From positions 7,423 to 71,422 of the forward strand of contig KN886704.1 in assembly GCA_000934455.1 (NCBI GenBank): a stretch of 64,000 nucleotides of DNA, given 5' to 3'. The notes under the pieces were generated by a model. It searched no databases. It was not told the origin of the DNA and saw only the letters and a list, made by a program, of their open reading frames with translations. Position numbers and translations under genes: made by a program. Shown here piece after piece: positions 36,815 to 48,800 of the stretch (its first letter is position 1; the number at the start of each line of letters is the position of its first letter). Origin of the DNA: Apostichopus parvimensis. Its lineage: Eukaryota; Echinodermata; Holothuroidea; Aspidochirotida; Stichopodidae.

Positions 36815-39800
36815 GTAAGTTAGTAGGCATATTAAATATATTTGTAAATGGAGTACACACACACACACACACACACGAAAATTAAGAATTTCATAGCAAG
36901 CAATAGTAGGTTGCACCATACTCAGTTTGATATAGTTTCCATTGGAGACGATGTATGATATTTATGATGATAAACCTATTCAGTTTTAAAACTTATTTAC
37001 TGTAACCTCTAGTTATGCTTTCAGATTCCAAAGATAAAGAAACCTCAAAGCAAGCAAATGTGAAATATTTTCTCAAGTTTGCCACCATTCTTATAGAAAG
37101 TAATATACAAGCGTACTCAAATGCTGACTTTTTCACACAGGCTTACCTGGTTCAAACACAATGTGCGCTCCATTACAATACCTTGAACTGTTTCAGTCTG
37201 GAACGGTTCAATGTGCATTTGAAGAGGGCTATCTAGGCATTCAGTGGTACGATTCTACTACGATAGGGACGCCACCTATTGTCACTTTCGTGAAGTCTGT
37301 AAAGGGCGGCAGCGGTTATCTCTCTCGGGAATACGACGTTTATCCTAATGGTTCTCTGATCATTAACAATGTCACTTTACACCATGAAAGGATCTTCAGT
37401 GTTTCGATTGCCGCCTCAGAAGATGAACCGATAAAAGATTGGATTATTCAAGTGAAATCGAAAGGTAATATTATCCCTAACCACTCTAAGCTACATGTTA
37501 GTGCATTATGCATATTTGTAACAACCGGAAATACAATAAAAAGTGACTAACGCGTTTTCGATAACTAAGAATACTAAGAACAATAATGCGAATTGGCTAC
37601 TGAGCTATTTCCAGCGCGAGCTTGGCATAGGACTGTATAACCATACTGTAGCTGTTATGTATTTTTACCCGATTCATATGAGCTTCTTCAACTGAATGAG
37701 TGAGGTAAGGGTGGTGCATGGTAGAGGTGAGACATCACAAATGCCCCAACCTCTCTCCTCTAACGCAAACAGTTGTTTCACTGTAGACACTTAAAAGAAA
37801 GAAAAATACCAAAGTACTGCGAATAGTTGGTAAATCTACAGTCATGTTACCATAATAGTCTACATACCGTTACTGACAAAGCTTAACATTACTTACAAAA
37901 TATTATCTACCTAACACAAATAAACATTTAGGTTTCCTGCATCTTTGACTAGATCATGTATTGATTTTATGAACTGTGAAGTATCATATCATCTCTTTGT
38001 CTAAAGCCAATATTGCATGTTGAATAAGTACTTATTGTCATTATTGAATTATCGTCGATTGTATTCCTTTCTTGGCCTCAAACGTCAAAACTTATGCTGC
38101 AAATGAACAGTAAAATATGCTTCTACTATAACATTAAATGTAAGTATTTTGAGAGCAAGTCTCAACGTGTATTGAATTACGGAAGTTTTATTTTATTCTC
38201 GTCCACTTTTAGACTCAGAAACTTCCAATCATAAGGTCCCCGGTTGGAATCACTCCAAGATTAATGTATGTCGTCCAGTTACAGAGTTGTTGAAAATTGA
38301 CAATTCTTAATCATGGACGTTAAATATGAATCTAAAAGACTGACTTTGGTCAGCTTGCGGCTTTGATAATGAGGCTTCTTTGCGAGTTCCTGCTTGCAGG
38401 AGGATCCAAAATACAAACATACATACAACATAAATATGGTAAAAACGGCGCGCATTACAAGGAGGATCTTAAATACAAACTGATATAACTTTACAACGTT
38501 ATGAGTTGGTAGTGACTTATCACAAAGAATCAGATCTAACTCTTACAATACTGAAGAAAAACAGTTCTCCTAATGTTCAAACAAATACAGAAAACAATAT
38601 TATTTACTATCTTTGTTACATTTTATGTGAATTGTATGTTTTTATATGTTTTTCTATCTTTGTTATACACAGTAACGCCTGCTCTCCCGTTCCCAGTAAT
38701 AAAACGCTGTGAAGATCAACCGAATGTTTGTTTGTTTGTTAATAATCAATTGTCTTCAATAAACTGCGTTGTTGACAACGTTCGACCCAACGTTTCTTTG
38801 GCATGGTATCAACGGATTAGTAATCATGACCAGCTCCTAACAGCATGGACGAATGTAACAGCAGCACATGGAAACACATTTACGTCACTAGCTTCTTTAC
38901 AGTTAGCTAGAAAATTACCATTACTCTCCGTCTTTGTGTGCAAAGTAGAGGACAATAAGTGGCTGTTTGATAAAGATGAAGCCGTGGTTATTCTAGAAGG
39001 ACAAGATGTTGATCCCAAAGATAATCCAGTTAAGCAATATTTTGAGGTTAACTCTGAAATGACCCTTTCATGCAATGATGGTAACGTTGTCATCTGGAAA
39101 CGATCTCTAGATGTAGACGGAAAGACGGAGGTCATTCTCATAAGTATTAACAACTGGATAAACAATCTGAACCAAACATTCAATAGGGACTACAGACTTG
39201 GTTCGAACGGTTCATTAATTTTACATCGGCTGGGGTGGCATCACGCGGGTCTGTACATTTGTCTTTCAAGTGACTCGAATGCAGAACACATCCGGATCTA
39301 CAATGTCATTATTTTCGGTGAGTATAATCTGCATGCTACACTGGAAGCTTTTTATTTTTATGAAATATGTATTTCTCAGTAACAGACTATAGTAGTATTA
39401 GATAAACTGAAAATTGGTACGTCAAAATGAAAAATAAACATTACAAATGAATATTGTCTTTATAAAACAAAACGGACATAATGTAACTGCTGTAGCTGCA
39501 ATGAAGAGCTGTGAAACATTTTGATTGTGGTTTACACATCTTGCTTGCTTACAAACAAGCTATGCCTCAAAACAAGTTAAAGAAGAAGTACCTTGGTGTG
39601 TTTTTACAATTCCTGGACATTGGGAGCTTGCTTGTCTCTCACAATATCATTGGAAATTACTAACCCACTAGATATTCATGTATATTGACAATTAACAAAA
39701 AAAATGGTGTGTTTTTTAACTTTCTAAACTTTGTTATTTTCCTTTATAAAGCACTATATTCTTTTGACAGCAAAAAGGTAGTTTCGTAATGAAGAATTTT

Positions 39801-42800
39801 ATCTCACTTTTCCCCGTGCAGAAAGTCCAAATCCACCTTATATAATTATCGAAGGATGCACCCTTCCACAAAGCTGCGTTCTTGAGGTTAAACGAGAAGG
39901 AAACATCACTTGTTCTGTGCTCGGTATTCGACCAGAGGTTGAACTCATGTGGAAAAGTCAATACGACAAGAATGATTTTTCTTTGAGTGGTCAGGAAGTA
40001 AAAGCAAATGAAAGAGAAGGCAGCTTTGATGTTTTTCTTACAGGAAACTTTAAATTTGGGGCAACCTTTGCAGACGAAATTTCTTTGGAGTGTTTGGTCG
40101 TGGGATCGAACGCAGATCTCTTTCATATGTCTACAAAAGTGAAACTTATACCTAAGTTTGGTTAGTATACACAGCTAAGTTTTAGTATACACAGCTTAGT
40201 TTTATGATAAGAAAAAACATTATCAAAGAACGTAAGTATATTGTTTACCCAATTAACGTCTGTTTGGCATTATACTGCTATAGATTTAAAGTAAATAAAG
40301 TCTAGAGTGTAGAGAAAATATCGATATATTTAAAATAATACGATATCCGTTACGAATTAGGAATACTGATTAGCAATTCTAATATCCTTCGATTGTTAGT
40401 GGACTTACCAAACACTGTAAGCAACAGACTCGATAACAGTATCGCAACCGATCACGATGTCTCTTTGTAATGTAGCTTATTATTAACTAATGTTCAAGTT
40501 GTTGGTAGATTGTGGAAACTAAGTATAGCTTGCCTCAAGGGGACACTTAGATACAGTGTAGTACCCAAAGTTTGCCATTGTTTAAGTTATGTACATGTGT
40601 GTGGGTGATTTTTTCTATCAGCTGTGGTTAGCTGCTGCAATGTCATAAGAGCAAACTTTGATACAAGATTGTAAAACTTTATACTGTTATTCATAAGCTA
40701 AATTTAATTAATATATTTAAATGTCTTGCCTCACACTTTAATTTGTGTTGACTTCTTTCTTTAACAGAAGAATCCAGCGATTCAAAAAAGGAGGTACCGA
40801 CTGTTGTCTTGATTGTAACAATTCTTGCACCTGTGATTATTGTCACAATCGCTGTTCTGTTGGTCCTGTTTAAAGGTATGATGAAAGAATAATATCTGTT
40901 TATATAGTTAGAAACTAATCATTAAACAAATTAATCTTTCCCTCTAAATGTCTGAAATGATGTAATGGGTTATTATATGTCACTAACATGTCACATTTTC
41001 TTTCCTCTGTATATCTCCATTAGTCGTAAGGAGGAAGCCAAGAAAGCAAGAAGGACATAACGCAGAGGAGGTGAGAATATGAATTATGTCGAGACTATGA
41101 AAGTTCCTCGCAATTAAGAAGTAAACAACATACTGCCAGGTACCTAATAAATATGAAAGAAAGCAACTGAAAATGCACTAAGAAGTCCAAGCATTTTTAT
41201 TGCCTACTTAAAACCTTCCAAAAGCAAAGCTTGTAAACTACATTTTTATTGTTATTTCCTTTTATTATTTTTTTTCATTTTTCAGGCGGCCCCGATGTTT
41301 AATCTTCAAAATGGTGAGCCTTAATCTAATTTAAGTTTCTTTAATTTTCTTTGCTATACTTGGAAGACCGTTGCAGTTATCTTAGTAATGGAATCAAAAA
41401 AACCCAGAAGTGTCCACTATGTGTTTAAATATCTGACTTTTCGAAACCTTATTCTCCATATTTGCCCCATTTCATCCCTTGACAAAGATACTTTTATTTT
41501 TTTTGCCCATACGTCTCTATAGGGGTAATGAATGTGTAGTGTTCTTCGACTTATTTGGACAAACATTAATTTCAAAGGATCATAACATAGTTTCTTTGTA
41601 CGTTTAACTTATTTCTTGTATTGTTTTGAAGCTGTTGTTTAAATTGTTTATTTTACTTTCAATAATAATTTTCATTGAAAAAATATGTCGTATATATTTC
41701 TTCATTAATTATGCAGACGACACGGAGAGATTCATCAAGGAGATTAAGACTAGCTATGAAGTTCTATACGACGCTGTGCAACCAATTCCTTATATCAAAG
41801 ATAGACTGTTTTGTGTCAATCGGATATATGTTGAAGGTGGTATGGAAAAATTGGATGATATGAAAACTTTGAACTTGAATTGGAAACCAGTTGAGTCACA
41901 CGATGAGATCTTAAAACAAGTAAGGAACTCTAGCATGTATATCATTGAAGGAGAACCTGGCTATGGAAAGTCAACATTTGCACTCCAACTTTTATATGAC
42001 TGGTGCAATTCCAGGGGTACTTCCGCCTTAAGAAAGACAGATTTATTGATTTTCCTGCGATTGAGACAGTTGAATGGTGTACCTTCAATATATGAGGCGA
42101 TAAAGCGATTCATACTACCAAAGGACTCAAAGTTTAATGTCGATGATATTGAATCCAATTTATCAAGATGTTCGTCATTATTTGTATTACTGGATGGCTA
42201 CGATGAATACCCTGACCAAGAAAGTGTTGATACAGATATCGCACAAATTCTTGGTAAAAATATGTTTCAAAATGCAGTCGTTTTTCTTACAACTAGATCA
42301 TTCTGTTTGCCAAAGAACATTGCACCTCAAGCGCATCGGCTGCGATTAACAGGGTTTAATGACAGCGCACGCGACCAATATATTTATAAAGCAGTAGCAG
42401 ATAACGACATAGAATCTGCAGAGGTGATAAAACGCAAGCTCCAACAAAATCCTGTTCTCGGTGACTTGTGCCAAGTTCCTCTCTTCTTTGTTATGTTTGC
42501 GCACATGACTCATGAGAGCAAAGAACTTCAAACATTTAAGTCGGTCACAAGTTTCTTTCGTTATATGATATCATGCTTTCATAGTCATTCTAGGAATAAA
42601 ATAAAAGATGTGAACACCCAACTTAAGAACGAGGAGTTAGAAAGAAGACACAGCGAGTTAAATAAAGTTGCTTTTGAAGCTTTAAGTGGTGATAAGCAAG
42701 ACATTCAGTGGGGTAGTGAAAATCTCCAAAAACGACTTGGCGAAGATTTTTATGACCTGTATAACCACATCGGCATTTTAGTAGAAGAGGAAGTTCTTGA

Positions 42801-45800
42801 AAATGTTCTTCAGTCTGTAGTTCATATGCAATATACAAAGAAAGTAAGGTTTTATCATAAACTTTTCTGTGAATGGTACGCCGCTCACTACATCGCAAGT
42901 GTTCTTTCTGAAACAAACAACATTTCAAATTCTGACAGAGAGTATGAAGATATGAACAAATTACTCAGTAACATGGATCCATTTGACCTCCAATATGTTT
43001 ATCGGTTTGCCTGCGGACTCAACAAATCCGCTTCAGACAAAATTATTAGATATTTGCAGAAAAGGGTGAAAGATCAAAGGTTTGCCGCATTGTGCTTTTT
43101 GGAACAAGTTGAACAGACCGACGACATTACTGACGCCATCAAACAGATGGTCTCAAAACCAGTTAAGATAAGCGCTGACGACAGCAACCTACTACAGAGG
43201 TCCACTTTACAAATATTGGAATTCGCTACGAAGATACAGGTGAATATAGGCTGACATGAAATATTTAGGACAGATGAAATTTCTCCAACTCAGATATAAA
43301 TTTATAATGTTTGACACTAATTAGCGATAAATTTAATTTATTTTGACAAATAAATGAGGAAACTTTACAGGTAGGTTGTACCCTTCCAACTCTTTATAAA
43401 CAAAAGAGTTTGATGAGTTATACTGGAAGTGAAATTTCGTTCAAGCTTACTAGCCTTTAGTTCTGCGTCAAAATATGAGTATCTTACGAAAATAATTCAA
43501 ATTCCATGTATTTGTTTTTCTATGGATTGCTTCTTTGTTCTTCAACATTACTATCATATGGAATAGGGCATTTCGTGACAAAGAGAAATTATATTGGTCA
43601 TATGAAATGTAGTATCTAAATAGTATATGGATAAAACCTGGAAACCTATATCAAACTATAACTCGAAGTTCTAATAACTTTACATAAAATATTAGATTTA
43701 TTTGCAAACCCTTCTTTGTATATTCAGATTGGTCTAACATTTTATCACTACAAATATCTTTCTAGTTTTAGGGAGCATTCTTATATGTCTTCAGCTTTCT
43801 GACAAGAACGACATACTATTTATAACCTGACTAACTTTTGCTAACAACGTAATGTACTAATGTCATGATGTATTATATTTCTTTCAAGAAATATAATATT
43901 TTCGTAGGAGGATGCAATGAATTAACTTGTTTCAGAAGTAGCATGTACACCAGACAACATTCGTTTAATATACAATACCATCTTTATAACAGGTACCCAT
44001 ATCTTGCATACACCTTCATAAATCTTGTGACCAGTTCGATAAAGCCAGCTTCGTACTCAAATCAGGTATCATGTTACCAAAGCTGTTGACTGTTGAAAAG
44101 ATACTCATCGAAATAGCGGAGATTGGTAGAGAACCGAGGACATTAGGAAAAGACGAACTTACACAAATATTTTCCATTGGGATGGATTCTCAACAGTTAA
44201 AAGAGCTATCGTGAGTATTGCTGTTAAACCTGACAATTTTTAATATTTATTGAGTGAATGGAAGACGCCTTAAATGGCTCTGAATATTTTGTTTTGCTTG
44301 TAAACAAGTAAGGTATTTGGAAATATATATATATTTTTCTACCTGGAAGAAGATGTAATTTATTCAAACCAAACGCTTTTCGTGGGTAGGTATATTATTG
44401 TGATACCATTATCACATGTTCTCCAAGATCTGGTATGGGCAGACACTTAACACACAGTCGATAATAAATAGGACCAATGGAACATGTTGCCATTCGCATG
44501 GTTACATACGACATGAAACCGATGTCATTGACGTAGTTACATCATGATATGTTCGTGTCAGTGATTACTGGAAGAATTCTGTGTAAATATTATTATTTGC
44601 ATTCATCTGTCACAACAAATGTTTAAGTTGTTATGTTAATCTAATACTGATATAGGACGTTCCATGTTTCTTCTCTTTTCGTACTTGCTTTTTAAAGATT
44701 TGACGGATGCCTGCTACCTATTCCATTTCCCGTGGATACTATACCTGCACATATGAAGTCTAAGGAAGTCAAAGGTGATATTTCGTTATTATGAGAACAA
44801 ATGTCTCAAAGATATATATACCTCAGAGAGTCCCGAAGCTAAATGAACTTAACATCACTTTTATCAGACTGTTCGAACATTGTCAAAGGAAATTGTTTAA
44901 AATGGCTGATATTTTCAGATTTGAAAATATATCTCCAAGAACTATGAATTTTACGTATTAGTTCATAATGCATAGCTAACTATGTATGTATTACGTGTAA
45001 ATGTTGATATGAAGATGTTATTAAGTATGAGTAATATGTGATCCTCAATTCATTTCAAATGCACAAACGAACAAACATAGTAACAACTGTAAGAGCATTG
45101 GTAACATCCGCAACGCAAAAGGGAGTAAAACAAATTTATGAGCAGTCAGAATTCAATAATACTCCGAGCTGATGTTTACTTTACATTATTTACACTCTCA
45201 TACATAAAACATTGGTTAGCAGGAGGAAAATTTACTGCAGTAAATGGTAGAACTTTCATATAAAAGAGTACATAGTAAAATAAAATATTTTAGAACCACT
45301 GTAAATGCATTTTGTCTAAGTTACAGATATAATCAGATTATCTTGCATTTTACAAATTACACAGATGATTGCAGCAATGTACTGTGTAATGTCATCGTTA
45401 ATTGCACTTTAGGTCAGAAGCTAATTAAAGTGCGCACTGTCCCAAGTATATTTGTCTTCTGTATGTTAGCAATTACAGTGACGGATGCTTTTTATTATAC
45501 TTAGTTTCGAAAAGAAACAAAATAACGTAAAAGTTTGTATAAACAAGTTTCAGAAAAATTTCTTTCCAAGTTGAACTCCCAGTTGCCCTTTTGCCACCAT
45601 GTGTCTACTTTCCATGCAATATATTTGTACAATTATAAGTAAACATATCTCGTAGATTGCGTTATAATAAATCCTAAGTGAGCCCGTGTATATATTATCT
45701 TAGAACCTGAGGTATGTATTTAATTTGAGAGCCGGAAGAACGGAGGACGATTGTTCTAAGAAGTAACTGTTGACGGATATGTGAGAGAAAGAGAATGCAT

Positions 45801-48800
45801 TGCAATTGCGATTCAAAACGCAAAGTTAATCACTACATGACTATGTTTGCCTTAATATTATTTCGTAGCAAACCCCCTAATATTCTTTGATAAAGAAACA
45901 TTGGGAATCAACTGATCTTTAGTATTACGGGAGTTGTGGTGTTTACTCCAAATATTGTTTGAAATCTACGGTTTTAAAGGTTTTATTATATTTCATGTAT
46001 ATATGTTTTCCTCCTTTATTAGTGACGTGGCGCCGCTACGGCTATCGTCTGAATCTTCATTCTGGGGATTGGAAGGTGAGTTCTTTCAGTTGATGTTTCC
46101 TTCACGCTAGTGTAAGAACTTAGTGAAAGTTAGTTGTTACCTTAAGGTTGAAAACATAGAGGTTAACTATCGGATAAGTGGAAAGTATTAAGAAAATTCA
46201 CTATATAAAAAGGGTAAATGGAAAAAGGTGCGTCTAAAATGTAGGCATTTTGAGAGATAAAATATAAATAATATTTAATAAATAAATATTTCACAACATG
46301 AACTATGGTTTTCAATGTAAAGAATCCGACATAGTTAAGAAATATATCGACAATGCTTCGATGATTTCTTTTCAGGCTTAGCTTTGCTTGGCATAGTAAC
46401 ATGTATCTTTTAGACATGTATGAATCAGTCCTTGAAAATAATAAATGGAAAAAATGCTTTCTAAATATACATAGCTTGTTCCAATATTTTGTCAAAAAAG
46501 TACATAGTCCTTATTCCTGTGGTTATTAACTACCCAACAACATATATAGTTAGTGATTGTTTTTTTTGTGCTTTGAATGCAATGCATAATCTTCTTTTAC
46601 GCCGTGTAAACTTTCGCAACGCTGTTCACTTGTTTCATACAAAGCTTGTTCTATGGACAAAAATATCACTACCATGTTTCTTTTTCTCTGTCTACACAAG
46701 GTTGATGATCCCAGTACTGTTTCAAGACTATGTTCCGAAATGATCGAAATCAGAAACGAACACAGCCATCTGCTACAGAAATGTACCATTGAATTATTAC
46801 ACAATGCCTCGAAATGTAACGTAAGTGTGATGCGATAAGTGTGATGCGAAGTGTATTAATATTCACAAATGATATTTGCAACTATTATCCTCAACTTGGT
46901 TGTTTAGCAAACTTACTTGCATCTTATTTTGAGGATATTGGAGATAGAAAAGGACAAATTAGGCATCAGGGCAACTGGGATGACAATGCCTTGTTTTCAT
47001 TTTTCCTTATTAACTGTCTAAAAGCACTCTAATAAAGGCTTGCCTTTTGATCACAATCTACATTCAGTAAACAGACGTCAGGCTGTTTAGGATATAATAT
47101 GAATTAAACGACCAAAATTATATGTTCTGTACGGACCGATTGGTCGAGCTAAGAAGACATCAAGAAATATACCTAATGCAGTACAATATTTTGCAATGAA
47201 ACCATTTTGCTAATTCATAGCAATAATCAATACTGTATCTAAAATGATGTTATTGAGTATTTATGTTGTTTAAAATAGGAGTATGTAATATTAAAATCAT
47301 TAACCAGTACATCCATCTCTTTATTACCTTGCAGATTTCCATTTCCGACCTTTGGCTTATCAATTCCTTTAGAAAAACTGATGGTGGTTACATAATCCTT
47401 CGTTCAAAGCTTCGCCTTGCGTGCCCCTCATCTGTAGAAAAGTTATGGATACAAGACGACAAAAGCGAGATAACAGAAACCAACTGTCTTGAAATAATGA
47501 AGTTTGTACAACAATCAAAGCAAATTAAAGAACTAGTGTAAGTAAACGATGATTGATGTTTTGCATTTAGCACTTGATTAACTATTTTAGAATAAAAAGC
47601 CAATACAGTTTAAAACATCGATACTATGGACAGTTCAACAGCAATAATCAGTACCCATTTTGTAACTCACCAATTGTGGATCATTCATGATTGTAGAGGG
47701 AACAGTGATACCAATTTCTTGAGGAATTAGTGTCGTGAAGATTTCACACCATTAACTTAGCTTCATTTTCAGTTTCGGACCGTGTGAAAATGATACAGAG
47801 ATAAATAGTTATATTTATCGAAGATTTGAAATTATTTGCTACATTACTAGTTGTTTCTTTTAATCACGCAGGTTTTACCGATGCTTAGTGCCTCGTTTTA
47901 TTTCTCCGGAGTCCATTCCAACAACGATGAAATCTGGAAATAAGAAAGGTAAGAAACCCAAAAGGTGGCTATGCCAATTCGACCTGATTAGCTTTGTTTT
48001 TTATGGTTACCGAACATATATTCTTAGGTTGTATGTTTTTATTTTAATTATCTATGAAGAAGGTTACCATTTAGCATAATTCACATAATCATATAAGGTA
48101 CGACCGTCTATTTGAAATATATATATATATATATATCTTTATAAGTGGCTTTGATTTATTTGGTTTCTATCTATGCCACTTACTCACATCTAGCGATTTA
48201 CTTTCTTTGTGTTACATTTTGTATTTTTCATTCGAATTCGTATTGCTGACGAAGGCACTTGTTAAATATAACACAATAATGAAATATTTCCTTTGTTTGT
48301 TTCATCTTCTTAATTGTAGTGAGTTGGAATCCAAAGCAACAATACTATAATCTCAACGTCAATTCCGGTAGATGGTTTGTACGTATATGAGTATATTTAA
48401 GTGTTTCCGTGACAGATCTATTTGTAAATATACAACACATTGTAAATCGAAATTTCGTCTAGACATTATTTGGGTTGCTAATATTATAATAGAATTAGAG
48501 TCATGTATCTGTACCTCTCCTAAAGTTTGTCCCTACTATCATAATTTTCTTACCAAAGTGGGCAATGGTTTTCCATAGAATCATTATTTCTAATAAATAG
48601 AATTGTAAGGTAATTTATTAATTAAACCGTTAGTTCCATGTTGTAAACATATTTTTTTAGATTATTTAGGTCACATTTTTAAGATTCAGCCTATTCAACA
48701 CCCTTCAACTTCTCCTTACTACCATCGAGTTTTAAAATTTTGCAATTTCGGACGTTTGCAACTCTGTTAGGATTGGTCTGAAAAGTTACCTTATTTTACA

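Noticed and set aside
45244-45504. Frame with DDCSNVLCNVIVNC, recalling integrin alpha
   Set aside because: Only a short cysteine pattern is shared, it lies in an Ig-NACHT intron, and no phase-consistent splice sites bring it into that gene.
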